Shown: positions 55,420 to 63,499 of the stretch, one piece after another
How the letters are laid out: each line of letters starts with the position of its first letter
How positions within the stretch are numbered: the stretch's first letter is position 1
From: Synechococcales cyanobacterium C42_A2020_086
Lineage (GTDB): Bacteria > Cyanobacteriota > Cyanobacteriia > Elainellales > Elainellaceae
Assembly: GCA_015272325.1 (NCBI GenBank)
Contig: JACYLU010000006.1
Location: forward strand, 1-64,000
Direction: 5' to 3'
DNA length: 64,000 nucleotides
The notes under the pieces: model-generated
The model's input: the letters and a program-made list of their open reading frames with translations, nothing else
Database searches by the model: none
What the model was told of the DNA's origin: nothing
Program-made: the position numbers and the translations under genes

Positions 55420-55734
55420 ATGCTTTCTCAAATTTTTTACCTGATTCGCTCTCGAGCCGATGGACAGTATCTCGTCGCCCGCCCTCGGGGACAGTCTGCT
55501 GCCAAGGGTAGAGACGATCAGCCTGCTGATCCTGGCTATTTGCTGATGTTTCAAGAGCACTCCGATGCCCTCAGCTACCTCAATACTCACGGGGCGCAGG
55601 TTGCCGATCAGTTTGCGGTAGAGTCGATTCCGAGTACTCAGCTCAAGAGCGTCCTCAAGCGCTGGGGGTTTACGGGAGTCGGGGTGGTGCAAGATCCGCT
55701 GCTGCCCCGGATTGAATTTTTGCAGCAGGAGTAA
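55420..55734 (+). CDS. Conserved cyanobacterial hypothetical protein
   Basis: 104 residues, soluble, alpha/beta. Starts MLSQIFYLIRSRADGQYLVARP and contains a helix EHSDALSYLNTHGAQVADQFAVESI and KSVLKRWGFTGVGVVQDP. I recall similar small proteins only in cyanobacteria; no motif gives a function. Diverges from the HdrB-like gene and precedes leuB by 111 nt. A short G+C-rich hairpin with TTTTTT (about 55789-55816) may end it. Confidence 0.75.
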   Translation: MLSQIFYLIRSRADGQYLVARPRGQSAAKGRDDQPADPGYLLMFQEHSDALSYLNTHGAQVADQFAVESIPSTQLKSVLKRWGFTGVGVVQDPLLPRIEFLQQE

Positions 55735-55845
55735 GCTGCAAATCAAGGCTCAATTTTGCGTTCCTCGATTTACGGTAGAATACGGAGTCGCGCCTGACGT
55801 GCGCTGCTTTTTTGGTCATTAATCTAGATACTTTTCTCCAAATCC

Positions 55846-56925
55846 ATGAGTCAGCAGTACCGCATTACCCTTCTTCCCGGCGACGGCATTGGTCCTGAAA
55901 TTCTGAGTGTCGCCGTAGCGGTCCTGAAACGGGTGGGAGAACAAACCGGCATTGGCTTTCAATTTCAAGAGGCTCTGATCGGCGGTGCAGCCATTGATGC
56001 CACGGGCGATCCGCTGCCGGCAGAAACCCTGGACCGCTGCCGCAATAGCGATGCTGTGCTGCTAGCGGCAATTGGAGGCTACCAGTGGGACACGCTGCCG
56101 AGTCACCAGCGCCCCGAGCGAGGGTTGCTAGGGCTGCGGGCTGGGCTGGGGCTGTTTGCTAATCTGCGTCCTGCCAAGATTCTGCCGCAGCTGATCGATG
56201 CCTCGACGCTGAAACGGGAGGTGATTGAGGGCGTCGATATTATGGTGATTCGCGAGCTGACCGGCGGCATTTACTTCGGGCAACCCAAGGGCATCTTCGA
56301 GCATGAAGGCGAGAAGCGCGGCATCAACACCATGGTGTACGCCGAGCACGAAATCGACCGCATCGGGCGAGTGGCTTTTGAAACCGCCCGCAAGCGCGGC
56401 AAAAAGCTTTGCTCGGTCGATAAAGCGAATGTGCTAGAAGTGTCGCAGCTCTGGCGAGACCGCATGACGCAATTGGCTAGCGAGTACAGCGATGTGGAAC
56501 TGAGCCACATGTATGTAGACAACGCAGCGATGCAGCTCGTGCGCTACCCCAAGCAGTTCGATACGATTGTCACGGGCAACCTATTTGGCGACATTCTCTC
56601 CGACGAAGCGGCCATGCTTACCGGCAGTATTGGCATGTTGCCTTCGGCTAGCTTGGGGTCCTCGGGTCCGGGCGTCTTTGAACCCGTGCATGGCTCCGCA
56701 CCCGACATAGCCGGACAGGACAAAGCCAATCCGATTGCTCAGGTACTGAGTGCGGCTATGATGTTGCGTTACGGGCTGAACGAGCCGGAAGCTGCCGACC
56801 GTATCGAACAGGCGGTGCAGGCGATTCTGGATGCTGGCTACCGTACTGGAGATATTATGTCGCCGGGAATGAAAGCCGTGGGCTGCCAGGCAATGGGAGA
56901 AGCGCTCATTCAGGCATTGGGCTAG
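55846..56925 (+). CDS. leuB: 3-isopropylmalate dehydrogenase
   Basis: 359 residues. NAD-dependent oxidative decarboxylation of 3-isopropylmalate in leucine synthesis. [13 protein letters not shown] at the start, substrate loop [28 protein letters not shown], and the family signature [25 protein letters not shown], plus [14 protein letters not shown] for NAD. Length standard. No other leu gene is adjacent, as is common in cyanobacteria. Confidence 0.97.
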   Translation: MSQQYRITLLPGDGIGPEILSVAVAVLKRVGEQTGIGFQFQEALIGGAAIDATGDPLPAETLDRCRNSDAVLLAAIGGYQWDTLPSHQRPERGLLGLRAGLGLFANLRPAKILPQLIDASTLKREVIEGVDIMVIRELTGGIYFGQPKGIFEHEGEKRGINTMVYAEHEIDRIGRVAFETARKRGKKLCSVDKANVLEVSQLWRDRMTQLASEYSDVELSHMYVDNAAMQLVRYPKQFDTIVTGNLFGDILSDEAAMLTGSIGMLPSASLGSSGPGVFEPVHGSAPDIAGQDKANPIAQVLSAAMMLRYGLNEPEAADRIEQAVQAILDAGYRTGDIMSPGMKAVGCQAMGEALIQALG

Positions 56926-57013
56926 CTGCCGTCATTCTGGATCACCCATTGGTAAACCTCAAGGGTCGCCAGCACTGCCATAAAATGTTGTAAAAATTCA
57001 TGACGCGGTGAAC

Positions 57014-57059
57014 TGGATAGCGCCAAATCGTTTACAGTCTAGCTATCCAAATTAGGGTA
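57014..57059. repeat. 8-bp inverted repeat, 30-nt spacer
   Basis: TGGATAGC (57014-57021) and GCTATCCA (57052-57059), 30 nt apart, directly before the start of the 89-residue protein gene. It could form a leader hairpin or a long-range operator. Confidence 0.6.
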
Positions 57060-57064
57060 GAGGA

Positions 57065-57334
57065 ATGGTATACACGCCCCAATCTGAGAATCGTTCGCCT
57101 AGCCCGGCTGAATCCATGAGTCTGTCTGCCCTACTCGATCCGGCACTGCTTCAGGCAGCTCGTTCAATTTACCGCACCTACTACGAAGTGCATCCCGATG
57201 AGGTGCAGCGCCCCATTGGTATTGCCATCGATCGGTTTACGCTACGCGGCAAGCTAATCTTCGGCAACAAGCCAATCCTCCTGCCGCAGGAGTGCTTTGT
57301 TCCGCTGAATCAAATTGAACCGGCTCTGCGCTAG
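57065..57334 (+). CDS. Small conserved hypothetical protein
   Basis: 89 residues. LLDPALLQAARSIYRTYYEVHPDEVQRPIGIAIDRFTLRGKLIFGNKPILLPQECFVPL looks folded (helix then beta-strands) and well conserved in codon use. The first ~17 residues are polar and may be unstructured; a second ATG at 57116 is an alternative start. AGAGGA precedes the first ATG closely. No function known. Confidence 0.7.
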   Translation: MVYTPQSENRSPSPAESMSLSALLDPALLQAARSIYRTYYEVHPDEVQRPIGIAIDRFTLRGKLIFGNKPILLPQECFVPLNQIEPALR

Positions 57335-57475
57335 CCATTCGCTCTAAACCTTCCGTTAGCGCCAGACGTTGGATTGAAAGCCGTGAGCAGGAATAGCGTT
57401 CCAAACCTGCTGTAGGGTGATCACGTCAGCAGAAGAGACAATACAGCCCTGTTATAAATCCTAGGCTTGAATCGG

Positions 57476-57503
57476 AGATGCCTAGCAGCAGATGCCTAGC
57501 AGC
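57476..57503. repeat. 14-bp perfect tandem duplication
   Basis: AGATGCCTAGCAGC occurs twice in succession in the convergent gap before the DUF4149-like gene. Confidence 0.9.
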
Positions 57504-57518
57504 AATACCTTGGCAGCC

Positions 57519-58016
57519 TCACGCTTCAACCGATTTGAACTGAATCCCTAAGAGCGTGCCCCCAGCGATGAGTTTCACCGCTTCTAGCAGCCAGTAGCCG
57601 CTGTGCATTTGCCCCATTGTAGTTGGCAGGGTTAGGGTAGCGGTAAACAGATCAAGCTGTAGCCCAAGGGCACTCAGGGCAGGGGTCAGCGCGTAGGTGT
57701 AGATCACAACAATCGTCAGCAGCCCCACCGCAAGGGGCACAGACCAGCGGCTCGTTGGCACACCGGGGATATTTTTCAGCACAAGAACACCCGTGACCAC
57801 AAGGGCCGCACACAGGACTTCAAGGTGGTTAAAGAGCCAAAACATAGTGTAGCCTGCGCTCGCAAAATCGGGCGACGTCATCATGCCGGCAGCATAGAGG
57901 CTAGGCATAATCAACAAATCGAGAATCAAACTGCCGCTGAGCCAGAAGGCAAGGGTCAGGATAACAATGGATCGCCATTTGGGGCGAGAAAATGCGGTAT
58001 TGGTAATGGCAGCCAT
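57519..58016 (-). CDS. DUF4149-like four-helix membrane protein
   Basis: 165 residues, four membrane helices (about 15-45, 55-80, 90-112, 135-160). The first helix contains ILTLAFWLSGSLILDLLIMPSLYAAGMM and later GYTMFWLFNHLEVLCAALVVTGV, close to DUF4149. Function unknown. ATG start at 58016. Stands alone on the minus strand, next to the TonB-like gene of the same strand but 100 nt apart. Confidence 0.75.
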   Translation of the reverse strand: MAAITNTAFSRPKWRSIVILTLAFWLSGSLILDLLIMPSLYAAGMMTSPDFASAGYTMFWLFNHLEVLCAALVVTGVLVLKNIPGVPTSRWSVPLAVGLLTIVVIYTYALTPALSALGLQLDLFTATLTLPTTMGQMHSGYWLLEAVKLIAGGTLLGIQFKSVEA

Positions 58017-58116
58017 GGTGCGTTTGGGGGGGTGAATTCAATTCCTCTATTTCGAGCTTAGCGGATACCTTCTAGAAGCGATCGTGAAATATCGTTGCGA
58101 ACAGCGCCAAGCCCAG

Positions 58117-59040
58117 TTAGGGCAACGCTTCTGCCCCATGATAGGTGAAGGTAAAGTTTACAATCAAAATCTCTTCCGGAGCAGACTGCGGCAGCGGCGC
58201 AAAGGGAGCAGCATCCCAAATGGCCTGAATCGCCGCCTGATCTGCCAGCGGATCGCCCGAGGGCTGCAACAGCTCTACATCTGAGAGGCGGCCTTGACGA
58301 TCAATCCGAAAGCGAACTTTGGCTTGCCGGGTAACTGGCACGTTTAGCCGCTGCCACTGCTGGTCTACTTGGCGGTTCACCGTTGCCATGTACGGTCCCC
58401 ACAGCGGGTCGCCCAGAGCATTGACATGGCTTCCCGTCCCTGGCGATTCAGGGTTCGACTGCCCACGGTGACCTTCCCCAGTCGTTGCATCCACCGCTAG
58501 CGGCGGACCGAGTTGAGACGCTGCAGCCGATAATTCAGGAGATTCTGTCTGCGGTGAGGGGATTGCTGGCGGAGGCAAAACCTGCGGAGACGCCACTGGC
58601 TCAGCTAGAACCGGCTCATTTCCTGGAGCAACCGAGGTTTCAGCAGACAACGGATCGGCGACTGGCGGTGAAGAAGGCAATGCAGCCACCCCTAGGGAGC
58701 CTCTGGACACAGGAGGTGACGTTGAAGGCACTGGAGAAGCAGGTCCTTGCGTCTGTAGGGGTCGGTTCTCCTGAACGCTGCGGGCCGCCACGCTGACTTG
58801 CGCTCGCCGCTGAGTCGCAGGGGTGGGAGCAACACTCTGGAGATCAATATCAACATCGACATCAACAAACTCAATGGATGTCAGCTCCACCGGCAGGGTT
58901 TCGGATAGCCCTCTCTGCCACAGCCATGAACCCAACAGCCATCCCCCAGCATGCAGTGCCCCAGCAATGCCAAGATAAATCAACCAACGGCACGACTGCC
59001 GCAGCGCCAACTGAGATCGATAGGCAGAGGTCAGGCGCAT
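58117..59040 (-). CDS. TonB-like energy transducer protein
   Basis: 307 residues from the ATG at 59040. One N-terminal membrane helix (about 20-42), a long Pro/Ser/Val-rich periplasmic linker (about 60-200), and a C-terminal TonB domain (YMATVNRQVDQQWQRLNVPV, VRFRIDRQGRLSDVELLQPSGDPLADQAAIQAIWDAAPFAPLP). TonB couples inner-membrane energy to outer-membrane receptors. exbB/exbD are not adjacent, so they must be elsewhere. Two codons further out is a TTG (59046). Confidence 0.9.
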   Translation of the reverse strand: MRLTSAYRSQLALRQSCRWLIYLGIAGALHAGGWLLGSWLWQRGLSETLPVELTSIEFVDVDVDIDLQSVAPTPATQRRAQVSVAARSVQENRPLQTQGPASPVPSTSPPVSRGSLGVAALPSSPPVADPLSAETSVAPGNEPVLAEPVASPQVLPPPAIPSPQTESPELSAAASQLGPPLAVDATTGEGHRGQSNPESPGTGSHVNALGDPLWGPYMATVNRQVDQQWQRLNVPVTRQAKVRFRIDRQGRLSDVELLQPSGDPLADQAAIQAIWDAAPFAPLPQSAPEEILIVNFTFTYHGAEALP

Positions 59041-59051
59041 AGGCAAACACA

Positions 59052-59077
59052 GACAACTAGCAAGGACAACTAGCGAG
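59052..59077. repeat. 13-bp near-perfect tandem duplication
   Basis: GACAACTAGCAAG is followed by GACAACTAGCGAG, between the TonB-like gene and petN. Confidence 0.8.
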
Positions 59078-59106
59078 ATTCTGGACAGCGATTGACCGGC
59101 TACTGC

Positions 59107-59133
59107 GGGAACCGTTCCCCTTTGGATTATGAT
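59107..59133 (+). promoter_or_regulatory. Palindrome and -10 box upstream of petN
   Basis: GGGAAC-C-GTTCCC (59107-59119) is a perfect 13-bp palindrome lying where a -35 element should be for the TATGAT box at 59128-59133. petN starts 42 nt later. A regulator bound here could replace the missing -35 contact. Confidence 0.4.
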
Positions 59134-59174
59134 GAAATTTGTAACGATTTGATCACGACAGTTTTTATCGCCGT

Positions 59175-59264
59175 ATGGATATTTTGACTTTGGGCTGGGT
59201 TGGCTTACTGACGGTCTTTACATTTTCCATCGCCCTTGTCGTCTGGGGACGCAACGGGTTCTAG
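59175..59264 (+). CDS. petN: Cytochrome b6f complex subunit PetN
   Basis: 29 residues: [20 protein letters not shown] then LVVWGRNGF. Single membrane helix of the cytochrome b6f complex, essential for its stability in plants and cyanobacteria. The WGRNGF end is diagnostic. Followed 117 nt later by a 47-residue membrane protein gene. Confidence 0.95.
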   Translation: MDILTLGWVGLLTVFTFSIALVVWGRNGF

Positions 59265-59380
59265 GGGGTTGTCCATTACTCGTACTCCATCGCATCAATG
59301 GGCTGAGAGATGGGCTGTGTCGCTGACCTCTATCAACCCTTGTTTGTTGCCACACTCGTTCACGCACAGATTCGGTGAGT

Positions 59381-59524
59381 ATGGATATCGAAACAACCGC
59401 TTTGACGATTCTAGCGACGCTAGCCCTGGGGCTGCTGGTGGCCGTCACGGGTGGAGTTGCCTACTTGACGGCGGCAGAATGGCGGGATCGGCGACGTCGA
59501 GACCGGGAGAACCGCGGCCGTTGA
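59381..59524 (+). CDS. 47-residue single-helix membrane protein
   Basis: MDIETTALTILATLALGLLV then AVTGGVAYLTAAEWRDRRRR then DRENRGR. One membrane helix followed by a very basic cytoplasmic end. The composition resembles small thylakoid proteins, and the gene lies right behind petN, but I cannot name the family with certainty. GGTGAG before the ATG is a possible ribosome site. Too short for usual gene finders. Confidence 0.7.
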   Translation: MDIETTALTILATLALGLLVAVTGGVAYLTAAEWRDRRRRDRENRGR

Positions 59525-59663
59525 TCCTCTAGATAGCGGGCTAGATTTAGCAATGCCACCTCGGTTTTCTAGACCAAGCCAGATTTTAACCACACTCGCG
59601 CAGGAACTTCTGGTTCGCTGCGTTTTTTGTGAGGCATTGGACCGCCTCATCTACCCCGTCGCC

Positions 59664-60254
59664 TTAGCTCGGGCTTAACTCGGTTGTAATTTCATTGAGT
59701 TGGCGTCGCCTCAGCTCAACGGATTCAGAGCGCGGCAGCAGGTCAAACACTTCGCGAAACACATCATCCACTTGCTCGTAGGTCAGAATGCCCTTCTCGT
59801 CAAGCACTACCTTGCCGGACTGGTTGATCAGGACCGTCTGCGGCACAAAGCCTTTGTAGTAGTAGCCGGGTTCTGTCGGCTCAAAATTAGACTTCACCGG
59901 CAGGGCATCAATATTAATGGGAATAAAATCAGCCGCCCAGCCATAGGGACCATCGAGCCGCGACACCACCGAGCTGTACTGTTTGCAATCCTTGCTGTCG
60001 TCAATGTAGAACACGAGCAGGGCGGGGCGATGCCGCTGCAGGGCTTCGGCTAGCGTTACTTTGGGCGGTACGAGGGAACCGCTGCCGGCATAGAGGGGAA
60101 AAATATTGCCATCAAAATGATCGTCATTTAACCCGGCCATAGCGGGTGCCGCCCATCCCATCAGGCAGGCTAACACTAGCCCAAAGAGACAGCACCGCAG
60201 CAAGGCTTGCCACCAAGACCGCAGTTGCCAAGCACTCCATTGAAGTATTGTCAT
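59664..60254 (-). CDS. Lumenal thioredoxin-fold protein, possible PSI accumulation factor
   Basis: 196 residues. An N-terminal signal or anchor (ALLRCCLFGLVLACLMGWAAPAMAG) is followed by a thioredoxin-like fold (ALLVFYIDDSKDCKQYSSVVSRLDG, FIPINIDALP, GFVPQTVLINQSGKVVLDEKG). Only one Cys (DCKQYS) stands in place of the CxxC pair, so it is probably not a disulfide reductase. GLNDDHFDGNIFPLYAGSGSLVPP resembles cyanobacterial proteins named thylakoid membrane photosystem I accumulation factor; that match is from memory. Confidence 0.78.
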   Translation of the reverse strand: MTILQWSAWQLRSWWQALLRCCLFGLVLACLMGWAAPAMAGLNDDHFDGNIFPLYAGSGSLVPPKVTLAEALQRHRPALLVFYIDDSKDCKQYSSVVSRLDGPYGWAADFIPINIDALPVKSNFEPTEPGYYYKGFVPQTVLINQSGKVVLDEKGILTYEQVDDVFREVFDLLPRSESVELRRRQLNEITTELSPS

Positions 60255-60451
60255 ATCAACCCTATATCAACCGTTTCGATCAACCTTTTCCACAGCAACA
60301 GCCAGTAGGGGCAATCAGTCCACCCATCTGCTATCTGTCATTTTGTAACACAGGCTGCCTCTCTACCAAGCATTCAGCACGATTAAGTAGCAGACAACCG
60401 CAAGCGCTAAGAGCAGTCACTGAACCGCGACACCTGCCCTTCATTTGCCCT

Positions 60452-62389
60452 TCACCGACCTCGACCAGCACGATCGCCCTTGTACCGATTGGGGTCCTGC
60501 CAGGCATTGCCCAAACCCTTAAGGATGCCGCGCCCAATCAAGCCGATACCACGCCCCACTACTTCCGTTAACACGTACACCACGCCATTGCCAACTAGCG
60601 ACACCACCGATCGCACCCGTGGCGCTATAGCATCGCGCGCTTCTAGAGCCAAGGTGACCACAAGCGGCACACCCGTGAGCTGCTGCAACTCCTCGGTGCG
60701 CGGAGCATAGATTGCCGTTTTCTTGATGCCACGCCCCGAAAACACGAAGAGCGAGTACTGGCTCTCAAAGATATTTTTCGGTTCCCGGAAGAGCCGCTCT
60801 AGGCGATATTTCCAAGACAGATCATTGCGGAAGCGCTCAATTTCGCGGCTAGAGAGCAAGCGGCGATTGTAGAAATTTTGCTTGATTGGCTCCACGTTAG
60901 GAAAGCGGTTGAGCAGCGGTTGTATCACCGCATTGGCCAGTTGAATCATCAGGTTTTCCAGCAGCAGTTCGGCACGAGCGAGCGATTCTGGATTACCGGC
61001 CGCATAGGGTGTGCTATCCACCAGCAGCGGGGTTTGAAACAGCAGATGGTGCAACAGCGCTACCACACCAGGAATTTTATCGAGAATTGCGGTTTGCACA
61101 GTTGCGGCCTCTTGCAACAGCACTGCCACCACTTCAACGTCCATCCCACCGAGCGACACAGTGTAGTACTTACCAAAGAAATCGACTGTGGCTGCCTGCC
61201 AGAGATCCTGCAAGATGAGTGAGCGTTTAGCATCTAGCTGCTCGGGCTGCACCTGGGAGTAGCGCAATTCTGCTAACATATCTTCAATTTTGCGCAGAAT
61301 GAGATAAAACAGCTCCTGCTTGCGGTCTTCCCTCAAAATATCGATTTCGAGAGGGGTGTCGCTCTGGTTTTCTAGGCTAGTAGATAACTTACTGGCAACC
61401 GCATCTAAAATCAGCGCCTGCACATTCACCTCAACGATGGCGCTGGAGTCTGGCTCAGGAGAGACCGGCACTAGTGGATAAGACGGTGTAGAACGAGCTT
61501 CCCTCGCCGAGTCTAGACGCGGACCAGTAACGCTAGGCTCTTGGGTGCCTTGATCGGGAAGCCGGTCTGGGCGAGCAGATGCGATTTCAGGATCAGGCAG
61601 GGTGGGAGTAGCCAACAGGCGCTGCACTATCCAGCGAGCCGTTCGCAGTTCCCGGTAGCGTCCGGCGGCAATGGCTCGATTCATTGGCGACAGATCTGGG
61701 TTTCGCAACTCTTGCATCACCTCGTCTAGAGCCGCATCGATTTGGCGCAGCCCCGAAACTCGCCAGTTTCGCCGCAGCACGGTCAACGCGCCGGGAGGAG
61801 ACGAAGCAACCGCCGCTGGGGGTTCTGCTTGCGGTTCGGGTTGGTCACTCAAGCGTGGAGCAGCCCCTAGCGAGCGCTCTTGAAGATCCGAGTCGAGAAT
61901 CCAGCAGGACTGCCCGCTTGCCACGCGGCGAATCACTGTAACTAGGGCAGTAGGCTCCAGCGATTTAGGACAGCAGCCATCGGCACCCGCACGTTGGGCT
62001 GCCGCCAGCAAGATTGGCTCGGGCGATGTGCTCAGCAGCAAAATCGGCAGATCCGGATAGCGCGACTTCAGGATTTGGCAAAGCGTCAGCGCAGGCATCG
62101 ATTCTGGATCAAACTGCCCCAAGTTGAGATCGAGCAGGACCAGATTTACAGGCACATCGCGAGCAGACCGGTCGGCTGCTTCTAGCGTGTCTTCTCGAGT
62201 GTCTTCATCCGCGAACAAGTGAGATAGGCGCTGCAGAGCCACCTCACCGCTCTCTGCCTCTGCAATTACAGCAATATCGGTGAATTGCTCTAACCACAGA
62301 GTTAATCCGACTCGAAACACCCGATCGCTATCCACGAGCAATAGCCGAACAGGTGGGCGTTCCAAAGCAGGCAGGACGGCACGATTCAT
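60452..62389 (-). CDS. Response regulator receiver plus DUF3685 protein
   Basis: 645 residues. Residues 14-~155 form a receiver domain with Asp20/Asp22, phospho-acceptor Asp87 (VLLDLNLG) and Lys142 (CPKSLEP); an acidic ~20-residue insertion lies around 60-80. After a disordered linker the rest is the DUF3685 domain (for example YSQVQPEQLDAKRSLILQDLWQAATVDFFGKYYTVSLGGMDVE), known essentially from cyanobacteria and plastid relatives, of unknown function. No DNA-binding domain, so the output is protein-protein or membrane-linked. Confidence 0.88.
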   Translation of the reverse strand: MNRAVLPALERPPVRLLLVDSDRVFRVGLTLWLEQFTDIAVIAEAESGEVALQRLSHLFADEDTREDTLEAADRSARDVPVNLVLLDLNLGQFDPESMPALTLCQILKSRYPDLPILLLSTSPEPILLAAAQRAGADGCCPKSLEPTALVTVIRRVASGQSCWILDSDLQERSLGAAPRLSDQPEPQAEPPAAVASSPPGALTVLRRNWRVSGLRQIDAALDEVMQELRNPDLSPMNRAIAAGRYRELRTARWIVQRLLATPTLPDPEIASARPDRLPDQGTQEPSVTGPRLDSAREARSTPSYPLVPVSPEPDSSAIVEVNVQALILDAVASKLSTSLENQSDTPLEIDILREDRKQELFYLILRKIEDMLAELRYSQVQPEQLDAKRSLILQDLWQAATVDFFGKYYTVSLGGMDVEVVAVLLQEAATVQTAILDKIPGVVALLHHLLFQTPLLVDSTPYAAGNPESLARAELLLENLMIQLANAVIQPLLNRFPNVEPIKQNFYNRRLLSSREIERFRNDLSWKYRLERLFREPKNIFESQYSLFVFSGRGIKKTAIYAPRTEELQQLTGVPLVVTLALEARDAIAPRVRSVVSLVGNGVVYVLTEVVGRGIGLIGRGILKGLGNAWQDPNRYKGDRAGRGR

Positions 62390-63013
62390 GAACGGTTTAA
62401 CAAAGGGGAACAGGTGATTGAGGCGATGCCATCCGCGCCATCACATCCATGCCATCAGTAGAATAGCGGTTTAGGATGCATTATGCCGCACAGGGGTGCA
62501 TTGTGATGATTGTAATAGACCTCTTGCTCTAGTGCTGCAACCTCATCAACCTCTAACCTGATTCTCGCCTAAGTCAGTCTCTCATCTGAATAGTTGCCGG
62601 TAGAAGCCCATAGAGACGCCCTAGAGCAGGTTTAGAGGTCGGGGAGGATAGATGCGCTACCCCAGGACGGCACGGCGAACTGTACCCAATCAGCACTTAG
62701 GGGCGTTGATGCCAGTCTGCTAGAAATACGGTGCGCACTCATCCACTCCCGAGTTATAGCCCTGGGGTTTTCCGGCTCACCAGTCGCTTCTTTAGGGGAG
62801 ATACAGATGAGGTCACTCACTCGGAAGACACCGGATTTGCCGTTGTTCGCAGCATCACCCTAACCAGAAGCATCGATACCAACCATCGGAGGGGAAAGTG
62901 ATAAGCTAACGGGTGAAGCAGCCGATTCATCTAGTATTGTCTAGAGTCGTCATTGAAGAATCATTGCTGTTGATCCTTGACTTTCATTAGCCCTCTAACT
63001 CCACCCATTCATC
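62390..63013. other. 624-nt divergent gene-free region
   Basis: No supported gene, tRNA or riboswitch. There is a minus-strand frame of 62 codons at 62632-62820 with no ribosome site or domain, which I do not accept as a gene. TGCATTATG/TGCATTGTG near 62478-62502 is a loose direct repeat. GGAGGGG at 62890-62896 and the AT-rich stretch before 63014 may belong to the leader of the ferritin-like gene. Confidence 0.5.
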
Positions 63014-63448
63014 ATGAGAGAGCTTGACGTTAAAACTGCAACCGAACTGCTGAATTCGATTATGGAATTCGAGCTGGCAGGGGTAGTGCGCTACACCCAC
63101 TATTCCCTAATGGTCACCGGACCGAATCGGATTCCCATCGTCAATTTCTTCAAGGCGCAGGCCAACGAGTCGCTGCTACATGCCCAGCAGGTCGGGGAAA
63201 TTCTCACGGGGTTAGACGGTCATCCCAGCCTGCGGATTGCGCCGATGGAAGAAACCTACAAGCACTCGGTGCAGGATATTTTGCAGGAAAGCCTCAACCA
63301 CGAGAAGCAGGCGCTGGACCTCTACAAAAAGCTGTTGGATGTGGTCAACGATGCCAGCGTCTACCTAGAGGAGTTTGCTCGCTCGATGATTGGGCAGGAG
63401 GAGCTGCACAATATTGAGATCAAGAAAATGCTGCGCGACTTTAGCTGA
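63014..63448 (+). CDS. Ferritin-like (bacterioferritin-type) protein
   Basis: 144-residue four-helix bundle. Aligned by eye to bacterioferritin, Glu20 and Tyr27 on helix A, Glu97 on helix C and Glu129-x-x-His132 on helix D correspond to ferroxidase positions. On helix B the pair is Glu52-xxx-His56, one residue longer than the standard ExxH. No Met fits the haem-ligand position cleanly. It should store or detoxify iron, or be a non-canonical member of a bacterioferritin pair, as known in Synechocystis BfrA/BfrB. Start ATG at 63014. Its distance from feo is 60 kb. Confidence 0.85.
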   Translation: MRELDVKTATELLNSIMEFELAGVVRYTHYSLMVTGPNRIPIVNFFKAQANESLLHAQQVGEILTGLDGHPSLRIAPMEETYKHSVQDILQESLNHEKQALDLYKKLLDVVNDASVYLEEFARSMIGQEELHNIEIKKMLRDFS

Positions 63449-63499
63449 GCCGGTTTGCTAGGGCTGCCAGCTTTATCCTGCCAGTCTAAGGCTGCTAGT

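Noticed and set aside
59236-59532. 98-codon plus-strand frame after petN
   Set aside because: Overlaps the better 47-codon membrane protein gene in another frame and looks like shadow translation.
62632-62820. 62-codon minus-strand frame
   Set aside because: No ribosome site, no domain, unusual composition, in the middle of a divergent spacer.
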